A stretch of 64,000 nucleotides of DNA from Branchiostoma floridae (Eukaryota; Chordata; Leptocardii; Amphioxiformes; Branchiostomatidae), in NCBI RefSeq assembly GCF_000003815.2, contig NC_049980.1:12607075-12671074 (forward strand), read 5' to 3'. Within the stretch, counting starts at the first letter, position 1, and each line of letters opens with the position of its first letter. This document shows positions 23,107-33,500 of the stretch, piece after piece. The notes under the pieces are model-generated. The model saw nothing but the letters and a program-made list of their open reading frames with translations, made no database searches and was not told the DNA's origin. Made by a program: the position numbers and the translations under genes.

Positions 23107-26100
23107 ATGTTGCGAGCCACGCTGTGTCTTGTAGTGCTGAGTTTGTTGGCGGCGAGCTTGCAGGCTGACGAGGCGGAGGACATGCGGCGGTTCGTCGCGA
23201 TGTTAGAGATGGTCATGAACAACTCCCCTCCGGGAGGGCCGCGCATGTCCAAGTCGGTGATGGCCAAACTGTGCGAACGTTTCCCCATCCAGTGCAGCAG
23301 GATCGGAGAGGGGACGTGGACAGGGAGTGAGTTCGTTTCTCATTGTTGTGGACTGTTTCGCTTTACTCCTATTCTTGCTTGTTTAGGACGTCTTTTTCGT
23401 TTTTTTTTATAGGGATAAGACTATGTTTTAGTCAGTTTGACTGGCGGACAAAAAGAGAAAATTACGATAATCCCGATAAAACGCGTAAAATAACGCCAAA
23501 AAAGGAGGAGACTTATCTCTGCTTTGACTACAGTTTTGCTTTTCCTTCCCTTTCTTTAATTTCTAGTTGCCTTGGGGTAACGTGTGACAGCAAAGTACTG
23601 TCAAATACTGTACTCAGTGTGACAGACGTTACTGGCGGTCAAATCAGGTATACTTTTGAACAGTGCTGAAAACACTTCTTTCGCGTGACGAACGCTGTAC
23701 ATGGCTGTAAAGAGATAACCTTTTAACCTGTACACATCGGTACTTCGTCATACAAGACCTTTAGCTTCTACCTACCGTGATAAATGGGTCCTGAGTTCCC
23801 TTGTAGGCAGTTAGGCTACTTCTCTGCGAGAAGAGACCAAACTGCAAAGGCCTGCTATTACCGCAATATTTCTTGCACAATAAGTAAGCTGTGTACATTT
23901 TGGTGGCTTTTAGGGGAGGCGTGCAAATAGTCTTGTCAAGTGGTAGTCCCGTGCGGATGCATCAGTGTGATGACCCTTTCTTCATCATTCCTTTTCTGAC
24001 AATGATGAAAAGCACGGTTGACAAGACTACTCCTTTTCCGGCCAATGGTTAAGGTTAAGCTACGCGATATACTCTCCATCATATATATTGACCAGGATTT
24101 CGTATCTTATATTGTAGCATGTTGCACGCTTGACTTCTTTTTTTTTCAAGAAAATTAGAATACAGTCAGGAAAGTGCGAAAATACTCTCACATATCAATA
24201 TGTGAAACTTTCTCGTGTCATGACAGAAAAGATGGACTTTGCTTACACCTTTCACGGCCGATGATCACTTACCATCGGTTAAGCGTAGATTTTAAGCGTC
24301 CTGTCAGGTTTTTCTCTAGCTCGGACCATTTACACATACCAGTCTGAAAGTCCTTCTACAGCAACAGCTTCTACGAATTGCAAAATTATGGACCTATCTC
24401 CCTAAAAGTGCACTCTCACTGCACTTGCGTCAAGTTTGCGTCACTGCGGGGTTCAAAAGATACTTAACGAATTTCAGAGATAAAGAATGAATTTTCTTAC
24501 TTTTTGTGTACTTTGTCTTCTTTAAGTCATACTTGTACGCAATATCTAGATTATAAAAAATCCGAGAAAAAAACAAAACAGTGATGCAGTGAACGAACCC
24601 CGCAGTGACGCAAGCTTGGCGCAAGTTCAGTGAGACTCTGAGAGTGCACCTTAACAAGTTTCCCTATCGTATACAGCCCACACGTCTTCAAAACCAACGT
24701 TAACCGCCATCCCCTGCCGTTGTCACCAATACATCCATCCATTTTAATTCAGTGCCGAAAATTGGTCTCTTGGCCCTGGACTGGGTAAAGCGAACTAGAA
24801 AAATGCTATATACACATTTTGAATACTTGGTAACCTTTTCTTTTTCCCCTCTCCAGATGGTCCCAACCTTGCGTGGCCTAGATTTGGATAGACTGAAGTC
24901 TTAATTTTAAAGGTGGGTGATCTTACTTCTTTTCTGGAATTCTGCAAACGTAGTATCTCTCTCTCTCTCCTCAGTCCCTCCCTCTCTCTCCCCACTCTCT
25001 CTCTCTCCCTCTCCCTCTCTCTGCCTCTCTCTCTCTTTCTTTGTATGTATGTATGTATGTATGTGTGTGTTTGATATTTTTGGCAAACATTCTACTTTTT
25101 CTGTCGGTGTATGTTTCCTTTCATTTTCTCCTCCGCCATACATACTCACTACTAAAATCTGTTAGTTGTAATTGGTCCGTTCAACCTTATTGTAGAATTT
25201 TCCCTTCGGAATAACTGTATCATGAGCTTACCGATAACTTAAAAATCTAGTTACATATAGCTTTGATCAGACGCTTCTAGGCCTGTATACTTTAAAGGGT
25301 TAATGACTGATGACGTTCTGTGGTGTGCGGCAAGGCTGGTAGGCAGGGCTGCTAAGTGCCCCATTTAACCTTATTGTAGAATCTTCCCTTCGATATAACT
25401 GTATTTTGAGCTTTCACGGAAACTTAAAATCTAGTTATATACAGCTTTGATCAGACGCGTCTAGGACTGCATAATTGAAAGGGTCTGTTACTGACGTTCT
25501 GTGGTGTACGGTAAGGCTGGAAGGCAGGGCTGGGAAGTTGTTTTGATGTAAGGTTCTTAAGTAATTCAACTCGATAGCTTTGTGCACCGATATCTTCCAA
25601 ACACTAACGTGTTTCAAACCCTTGGTCACTCATAAGAGTAGTTCCATGGAGAGCTAGAATGCTGCGCGGCACTCAACAAGAAATGCCTTTGCCATGCTAC
25701 CTATTGCAAGTCCAGGGCTATAGGCTAATTCCTCAAACTGGCCCCCTACAAATTGGATTAGAGATGAAAAACCACTGATCAAAGACCTCGTGCAAAACAT
25801 TTTTGTCAGGTGTCCATTTCCTAGACGTATCTAGGGGGGTTGCATTGAAGGTCCAAAGGTAACAGTTAGCCTACACCGTCCACTTTCTTGTTGACTAAAC
25901 CAAACTTCACATTGTGATGCATGACTTCACAAAGCATTTATCACTGGTATCACAGGATGTCGTATGTCCATCTTGGATATGACGTCAGAGGTTACGTAGG
26001 TACCTCCCCGAAGTGCCCGATGTTATGAGGTAGCTAATGAAGTAGTACGGCAGAAAAGCTATCAGTGTGATGATCCCTTCTTCATCTTTCCAATTCTGAC

Positions 26101-26705
26101 AATGATGAAAAGGGCTGTTGACAAAACTACTGCTTTACCATGGTCCCATACTTTACTACCATTTGCCTATAGACTACTTCCGACGAGTTATATGCATTTT
26201 TCTGATCTATGTTCCTCATGTAGAACACTAGAGGGACAAAGACAACTCTATCACAAGTCTACAATATAGACTTCAGTATACATTCATACTCGCACGGCGT
26301 TATAATCAAACAGGCGGACGACAAATTTACAGATAATGCATTGTTCTCTCTAGATATTCTCTTTAGATATCTTCCAATGGATTGCACATTTGTTTTTGTC
26401 CATTTGTAAAATATAAATGGCGTTTTGAAGAAATCGGGTGATGATTCAGTACCTTTACGTGATGTGTGTTCCTCTTCTCCTTCACAGATACCCAAGGATG
26501 TGCACTTTGCTGCCTCAAGTATGACAACAGACGCCGAGAAACAGAGTTAATGCATATGTACAACGTTACTTCAAAACTTTGCCAGTTACTGTTCTTATTA
26601 GCGGACACAGTGTACACAGCCACACACAAGAGCGCTGCACTCTCACGACTCAACATTCAGGGAACCACCACTGAAGATCCCCACAATTATAGACAGAACC
26701 TTTGA
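23107..26705 (+). CDS. Small secreted cysteine-containing protein (unidentified)
   Basis: Two-exon model: 23107-23326 (ends phase 1 before GTGAGT) and 26488-26705 (after TTCTCCTTCACAG), giving 145 residues. The N-terminus is a clear signal peptide: MLR, a hydrophobic core of Leu/Val/Ala, then SLQA/D as the likely cleavage site near residue 20. Exon 1 then encodes a Pro/Gly and Met-rich stretch ending in a C-x6-C pair (LCERFPIQCS). Exon 2 adds C-x2-CC, an N-glycosylation sequon (NVT) and one more Cys, so six Cys are present after the signal peptide. A TATA box precedes it and AATAAA (26888-26893) follows. The exon join is inferred from matching phase. An in-frame alternative ending soon after an acceptor near 23563 is possible. 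I do not recognise the family. Confidence 0.5.
23961..24038. repeat. Dispersed repeat, right half only
   Basis: Matches the end of the composite repeat at 25883-26138 from ATCAGTGTGATGA through CTGACAATGATGAAAAG to GTTGACAA.ACTACT. It contains a small palindrome (TTCATCATT against AATGATGAA). It lies inside the intron of the secreted-protein gene. Confidence 0.8.
24408..24649. mobile_element. Fold-back (MITE-like) element, about 242 bp
   Basis: The left arm, beginning GTGCACTCTCACTGCACTTG and ending CGTCACTGCGGGGTTC near 24454, recurs inverted at about 24594-24649. There are a few mismatches and a short insertion in the right arm. Arms of 45-55 bases around an AT-rich core with no coding capacity are typical of a miniature inverted-repeat element. 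A convincing target-site duplication was not identified. Confidence 0.75.
24953..25066. repeat. (CT)n and (TATG)n simple repeats
   Basis: A polypyrimidine CT/CCCT tract at 24953-25040 runs into a short TATG repeat at about 25043-25062. Composite simple repeat inside the proposed intron. Confidence 0.93.
25182..25537. repeat. Tandem duplication, two 175-bp copies
   Basis: 25182-25356 and 25364-25537 align end to end. Both share AACCTTATTGTAGAAT.TTCCCTTCG, AGCTTTGATCAGACGC.TCTAGG, TGACGTTCTGTGGTGT.CGG and AAGGCTGG.AGGCAGGGCTG. Divergence of perhaps 15-20 percent suggests an old duplication. No coding frame runs through both. Confidence 0.9.
25883..26138. repeat. Dispersed repeat, composite copy
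   Basis: The first about 177 bases match 21493-21678 and the last about 78 match 23961-24038, joined at AGAAAAGC/TATCAGTG. This is the only copy in the window where both halves are contiguous. It sits in the intron of the proposed secreted-protein gene. Confidence 0.85.
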
Positions 26706-26887
26706 TAAAACGTCGGCATCATTACATGGTACTATCTGTACCGGACGTTTGGTATCAACTGCCGTTAAAAACCTTCTGACTAGATGAGTTGGACCTCATT
26801 TTATGGACTGAATCAAGCAGTATTCATGAATAGTTCAACTTGTAATCATTGAAACGATGTCGGAGCAAACCTGTTTACTGCGAGTAG

Positions 26888-26893
26888 AATAAA
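26888..26893 (+). terminator. Polyadenylation signal AATAAA
   Basis: A canonical AATAAA 183 bases after the stop of the secreted-protein model, in sense orientation, followed within about 30 bases by a TG-rich stretch (TTTGTGATGGTGTC). Confidence 0.5.
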
Positions 26894-27007
26894 CCAGAGG
26901 AGGCACAACTTTGTGATGGTGTCTTTAATATACCATAAGAACCGTTCCATCTAAACCTAGATGCAGCACAAGTAGTAAAGTGTTTGGGTGCATTGAATGT
27001 AAAACAC

Positions 27008-27400
27008 GTTGGTAAGGTGGTCTTGTGGTTAGGGTTGATGACTTTAGTATACAAAGGTTCTTGGTTCGAATCCCTAGCAGATCCCCGTTTTGATCCATTG
27101 AGAAAGACACTCTATACACATTCCACGACTCTACTCAGGTTAAAATGAGTACACATACGTTACATGTAGCTTCGGTTAGAAACGTCCTCTAAGACGGGAC
27201 GTAAAGCCAGAGGTCCCGTGTTTGACCATAACTCGAGCACGTTTAATATCCCACCACACTTATTGTGAGTGTATGAAGCCTATCATCCTGATCCTACACT
27301 GTATCTTCTGTACAGATGCACCAAGGACGGTCTACGGTGGTTATGTGTGCAAGAGCCCAATGGTAATTCGAAGACGGCACCACAGGGGGACATACTAATG
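27008..27400 (+). mobile_element. tRNA-derived SINE
   Basis: A box-like GGTGGTCTTGTGGTTAGGG (near 27014) and a perfect B-box-type GGTTCGAATCC (27062-27072) are spaced as in a tRNA. The body carries CATTGAGAAAGACACTCTA and CACGACTCTACTCAGGT, closely similar to the SINE at 54425-54715, then a region with GACGGGACGTAAAGCCAGAGGTCCCGTG. This is a degenerate tRNA head attached to a SINE body, not a functional tRNA gene. The exact 3' end is uncertain. Confidence 0.75.
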
Positions 27401-28969
27401 AAATAAAAGGAAGGTTAATATATTCCATATAGATTATTGAAAAATTCACTTCCACAAAAAGGCGGTGAGTGTGTGCAATAAGACACGACCCATCAGACAA
27501 GGAATTTCAATTTATTTGCAATCAGGAAATTATGTTGAAATTGATACACGTAGTTTGACATCATCACCTCTAACGTGCTGAAACTAGACGGAAGGGATAC
27601 ATGCGCCTACAAGTTAGTGTTGATTACATGTCTCAAAAGCATACAAGTGAACATAATGTTACGCATTTCTTCTGCCATCATGGAGAATTATCTTAAGATC
27701 AGATGTAGAGGCGAGGGTCAAGGATGTCAACCGAAATAAAACTACGCTTAGGCTGGTAAAGAACTGAAGAGTCAGTACAGGGAATCTAATATGGTACCAA
27801 ACTACAAAATAGGGATACAAGAAAAGAATTCTTGCACCCATGATATCCCTAGTTCGTGTTACAATCAGGTGAAACTAATCGTGAGTTTCAGTGTCTTTTC
27901 TAACAACAAGGCAATCATTCGTGTATCTATCTATTTTTGCATCACGAGAGTTCTAACATTTAAAGAAAGATATATTGAAATCTGCTTTTGGCATGAAGTA
28001 TGGGAGTGTGATATGTTAATCATCCAAATCAACTTGGATTACTTTCAGAAGAGTTGATGTCCTCAAATCATCCCTCTTACTTTCGCGCCACTGTTTATAG
28101 TGTTCACACTGTGACAGTATAGACTACATAACCAGGGCATGGCAGGCGTGAAACGGCCTTTGGCAATAAATCATGAATATCTGGAACAACATGTCACATG
28201 AGGTGATGGTAAAAGCAACAAAATGACTACAGTTTGCTGGTGTTTAACCAGAGAAAACATCATGGTTCGGGATGGGAGAAATCTAGAATCCAACACCATA
28301 CATATCAAATCAAGTAGAAGTCTGTATCAACACACGCCAGGTCAGTGTGATTAGAACGCTGCGGGGACAGCATTCTCAGCCGTCCGTCTCGTGAACTTTT
28401 GTTAATGTGAGCTGCAGCAATAGTGACTAATGCAAATGAATCTATCTGTTCGACTGATGGCACCCCAAATCAACAGCACTACCTGTGTAGCCAAGTGTGT
28501 TGTTGCAATTCTAATGAAATAGAATACTAAAGTAAGAACTAGGATATGTACCGAAGTCATTAAAACAGAGACAAAAACATGTATGATAGATCAATCAAAA
28601 AATAATAGAACAAATTGGAAGGTTTTTGGAAAGGAGAAAAAAGACATGAGGAAAAGGCGATCACTATTTTCGACGGGATCATCGCAATTGTTTGCGTACG
28701 CTACGTGCAATTGATATCATATAGTTGCCACCAAGATATGAAAGATTTCATCTGACGTTCGGGTTAACAGCAGAAAGCATTTAAGGATCGGGAAAGTGTA
28801 TTCACAAGATGATTGAAACATTTACTTTGAAATATTCTGGCAGGTGGCTCATGTAAATATGCTTATCTGTAGAAGGGATAGGACGCACGACAAGCTCATA
28901 ATGTAACATGTGTTGTAGTGTTCCACTTAGTGTGCCAGGTGACACAAACACCTCTAGTTTATAGTGATC

Positions 28970-29270
28970 CCCCCGGGAGGTCATCACCCCGCCTGTGTAA
29001 GCGTCGAGAACCCCGTCAGACCTGACTCGACCACTTTTGTTCTGAGGAAAATGGCGGAGCTGTGAGGCGATAGGCATCCAGAAGGGCTGCAGTATCGTCT
29101 GTCTTCTTGGGGAATACATCTTGTCTGAGTCACCATCTTCTTGAAGATAATAGCATGCAAGCATGATTTAGACTTTGGAAAGTTGTAGAAAGTCGTTTGT
29201 AAGATCCGACCAGAAGAAAAAGACATTTTGGGGCGAGTACTCGTTTTGCTCGAGGCAAGTAGAATCAGAG
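28970..29270 (+). promoter_or_regulatory. Promoter and 5' untranslated exon of the single-module transporter
   Basis: About 300 bases align with 41478-41801, upstream of the second gene, although flanking introns do not. Both contain (G)AAAATGGCGGA, a YY1-like element (29048-29058 here), GAGGCGATAGGCA, GGCTGCAGTATCGTCT and a donor at the end (ATCAGAG before GTAAGT, 29271). The ATG in this motif opens a 5-codon upstream ORF ending TGA. The coding exon begins after an acceptor at 30558, so this is inferred to be a 5' UTR exon plus core promoter. The exact start site cannot be fixed by eye. Confidence 0.6.
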
Positions 29271-30000
29271 GTAAGTAGAAATTTCAGTTTACAGCTGCAG
29301 CCCTCTGAGAATTTTCATCACGGTGTTATTGATTACACTAGCTAAAAACATGGAAAAATACCTCATTGTGTTCTACAGTGAGGAAAGGTTAACGCGTTTG
29401 TGGCACGTTCCAGACATACTTCTACCGAAGGTGAAAGTTGCTCAAGCACGCATGCGATTTGGGGGCGTGTCTTTGTCTTCTAGAATACTGTGGTTCACAA
29501 TGGCAAAACAGCCACTATAGATAAGTCAGTCAAAAGTTTGTTTCAAAAGAAAAATGTAATATATGTAACCATGGTGATCACTTTGGAATAACTGAACTAT
29601 TTGATGATCACAGTTCCTAGAATAATTGACATCGCGCACAATACACATGCTTGGGATGGTAGACATATTGTGACCCAGCGATGGTGAAATATTCAATGGA
29701 TGAACAAGACCAGTTAGAAGAACTTAGATCTCATTGTAATTACAGCACGCTAGAATATATAAACAGTTGTAGTACGGACAGAACAAGAATGTGCCTGTTT
29801 ACTTGTCGTTTCCATTGTTTATGGTTCAGAAAGTACGTTCGAACTGTGACACGTGTGTCGGTTGTTCAGAAAGTTAAATGGATTTTTCTTTCGCCAATCT
29901 TACAGACCAGCAACTTCCAACTCATTGTGTATGATAAATGGAATGGGCATCATGATTTCAAGTTCTGTGCAGCAACAAGCGTTTAGATTTCATAAACATA

Positions 30001-30430
30001 CCCCCTTTCCACTTGACGGCAATTGTTGAGCGACCAACATTCGGTTTCATTTTGTGTGAACCTTGAATTTATGATTGCATTATGATGCACGATGGTTCAA
30101 AGCAACAAAACCCCGAACGTTGAAAAAATATATCTTTGGGATTCGTGGAGTGACCTGTAAAATTTCTGGTCGCTCATCACAATTGGTCGCTTGGTGGTCG
30201 CATCTTCCAGTGAAAAGTGTCAAGGGTTAAACATATTTAAGAAGAGTGCACCCGCCATCCAAAAGTTAATGAATGAATGAAGACCTTTATTGTACAGTTT
30301 TGCCCAACCAAGCTAAGTACAGGTCACAACAAGTCAAAACATATATACATATCACAAATCACAAATCTTGTCTAATACAAAAGTTCGGCTTCTTCTCGTT
30401 TAATGGATTGACATAGATGAAGACAGATGT
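30001..30430. mobile_element. Probable retroelement remnants upstream of transporter exon
   Basis: Two pieces are visible. 30001-30240 has low-complexity repeats of GAGCGACCA / TGGTCGCT type. 30270-30400 carries GAATGAAGACCTTTATTGTA and ACCAAGCTAAGTACAGGTCA, which look like the 3' end of a LINE in reverse orientation. Similar TTTATTGTAC phrases occur near 3500 and 58720. Assigned by style only. Confidence 0.35.
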
Positions 30431-30570
30431 CATGCAGTATGCGAATTGTATGACAACAATATATGGAAAGCTTTATTTGACATATCGCCAGCCGACAGAG
30501 ATGAACATCTAATGACATGAATTAACTGTAGTTTCCCGTTGGCGCGGCTTGTTTGCAGGGCCCTGTAAAG

Positions 30571-33500
30571 ATGAGGAGCCCTCCCAAACGTCTGCTGGTG
30601 TACTCCCTCCTCCTGGCCAGCTTCTTCATATCAGGGGGGCTGTATCCCAGCATGCAACTGGGCTTGTCTGAAGCGGTGACCAAATGGGTACGTAGTTACA
30701 CACACTCACTCCAGAACATCATACCATGGTGCTGTGTCTTTATCGATATTACCTCGGATCCTTCAAGGAATCGAATATATGAAAAGATTTATGGATTTTT
30801 TTCTGGTTTCATAAATGAACTTTTGAATTTGTTTCGAAGTCAAGACCGCACAAAGCTCATGCTCAATCAGTGATGAGAGCCAGCGATAAATGATGTCTTG
30901 TGAAGTCAAAGTAGCTGGTATACCTTCCAATGATTGTTGTCCGTGTATATCACATCATTCTAAAACACTCAAGGTTGAGCTTTTCATCCGTACTGGGGCC
31001 AATCACGTGATTGATTACATCTGACAGCTCTGCTTCAAAGTAATTTTTCGGGCCCACGTATTTGTAGGCACATGTACAAGGAAGATGCAAACGAACAAAT
31101 AAATAAAAGGCCAGTATCTGAAGCACAACTTGAGAATCACACTGCAACACCCCAAATAGTTTTACGATCCATGTGCGTTAGCTTTGAAATTGTAATTTGT
31201 AATGTGATAGAACCGGTATTTAACGATGAAGAATTGACGATGATGTGCTACTCAAGTGTCACATTTGCTTAGAACTTCTTTGATGCAATCTTTCGGTCAA
31301 ATATACATATATGTGCAATAAATGGCTGGCTTGGGCCAAATTGGAAATATTTCTATTCTAAGGCGAATTCATAACTCTGTTTTGCATGCATTCAATGTAC
31401 AGAAATGGAACTTCAATTTATCTGTATTAGTTTGTTTGTTTTCATTACAAGTTAGCACATGGAATTCAAAGGGTTTTGAATGACTAAGGCCTAAGCATGG
31501 CAATGTTTGCAGAGCAGATGGTTCTTCTTAGGTGTGCAAAATTCTCTGTAGCTCTGAGCAGGTATTGTCACGGGGCATCAGTCATGTCGCTCGGTATGTA
31601 CCCTACGGCAACTTTGGCACATCGTTGGAAGCATTCAAACAATAGATTGGGCGGGAAAAGCAATCCAGGCAAAAATCAGACTTACAGAGAGAATTTAATC
31701 TATTGAATGTGATTGGATTTGCACAAGTTTGCCAACGTTGCAAATGTGAAAAGCCAGTTTGGACGCTCTATATCAATCTAAAGATTCACTATGTAAATAT
31801 AGTACCCATTTGAGCTGTGGCTGAGACGAAGGGTCAAGCTAGGGTATGCTATAGCCTGCGGATCAGACGACCAGAGGTTAACGAGTATTAAACGTATACA
31901 CCTCAAACTGTGAAAGTGGTGATAATCTCATATTTCTGTCAGTCGTTTTAATATTCTAGGCAGTAGAGATGGTTTTCAAAGTTTTCTTTTATCTCGCTGG
32001 TCTCAGTACGTGTGTCAGTGAAAGCAAAAATCCCCAACTGACTGCCTCGAGCGACAAGCTGACATTGTTTTGAGAGTGTCCCTCGTCCGGCTACTTATAA
32101 CAACAAAAGTCCTTTCATGGAGAACTGATTTCTTGTCTATCCAAGGATGAAATCGCCTCATCAGGGAAGCTTCGTCACACAATGACAAGGGAGTCAAGGG
32201 ACTAATTATTGAATAAGACGTCTAAACAGTACCACAGGTTCGATCAAGTAACAAAAACATATCTACACCGATGTATCTTATTGTGAATTAAACAGTTAAA
32301 AAAAAAAAAAACTTCTCACAAATGCAAACTGAACCTTTCGAGATGTTGAAATAAGCTGACATAACAAATTTCCCCGGGGGTACCTGCAGCCATGTCCTCC
32401 TTTCTCTACCGCATATGGTGCAAACATCCCAAATAACGTCCAACTTTTAGTTAATGGTTACTTATCTGATCAAAATACATGTGATGTCATGGCAAAGAAC
32501 TACTAATAAGCATGCTCTCTTGGGCTGATGTTTAGATAATGAGTGTTTTGCATTTTTTCGAACATGTGTGTATTTCTGCCTAGGGCAATACTCTTTACGT
32601 CACTCAATATTGGCAGGGACAGAGAAAAACTATTTGGCAAGAGAGTTTTTACTATTGACACAAATGGAAACAACTTCAGAAAGCAACTTCGTTAGTAAAA
32701 CCAAACTGTGTACAAAACATGTTCTGTAGTCAACAGTGAAATCATAATTAAACTCCGAAATAACGTAAACTTACATATACTCGTTACTATTCCGTTCTCT
32801 GTTGATATCAGTCTCAATGTTCCGTCGACCACATTTTGTCGACCTTACTTTACATTGGATCATCAACTTCTCTTCTGGCAATTCAATCTTTTGAATACAA
32901 CTGTCAGCATCGATGAGATGTACATGTGGTTACCTCTCCTGTGATGCCAATAAATCACCCTTATGCTTGCTGATGTGCCTTTTGTAAAAACATGTAAATA
33001 ATGCAAAAAAAATGAAAAGTATACGTACCATGATGATCTCCATGTGGTTTGTTACAGACGTTTTAACCGTATTTTCTAAAAAAAGATATATTCCTTATTC
33101 AAATCACATAACAAAGAAAGTGACTACTGGAAACGGCCGACCAACTCAATCTTTACTTTACTTTTGGCTAAACATTCAACAAAATGCATAACCACAAATA
33201 CGTTTGCTTGGTACGAGCTTTACCTTCTTTCACACCAGCTGCTAGCGTTCACCCTGTGTCTCTTGATTCTTCCTCTTGTATTTCTTGACGATGCTCTCTA
33301 CCGGTGACTTGTGTACCAACGATGTTGTCCTCACTACGTCCCTCACCACCAGGCTCCGTCCTCCAAGGTAAGTATGTAGTGTAGTCTTACCGTAGTGGTG
33401 GTGATTCTTATTGACATGTGCCAAGTAAAGGTAAGGTTGAATATAACGTTTTATATGAAGGACAAGTGACTAATATCTTCCTCTCCTCCTCTCGTTAAAC

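Noticed and set aside
23327-23669. Continuation of the secreted-protein frame past 23326 and the overlapping 108-codon frame
   Set aside because: Composition changes abruptly to Phe/Ser-rich translated intron after a consensus GTGAGT donor; treated as intron.
27008-27100. A functional tRNA gene at the GGTTCGAATCC B box
   Set aside because: The acceptor stem and anticodon arm do not fold cleanly, and the sequence continues into a SINE body shared with 54425-54715.
28802-29164. 120-codon minus-strand frame
   Set aside because: Lies antisense over the promoter block conserved between the two transporter genes. The conserved bases do not follow codon positions, and the second copy lacks the frame.
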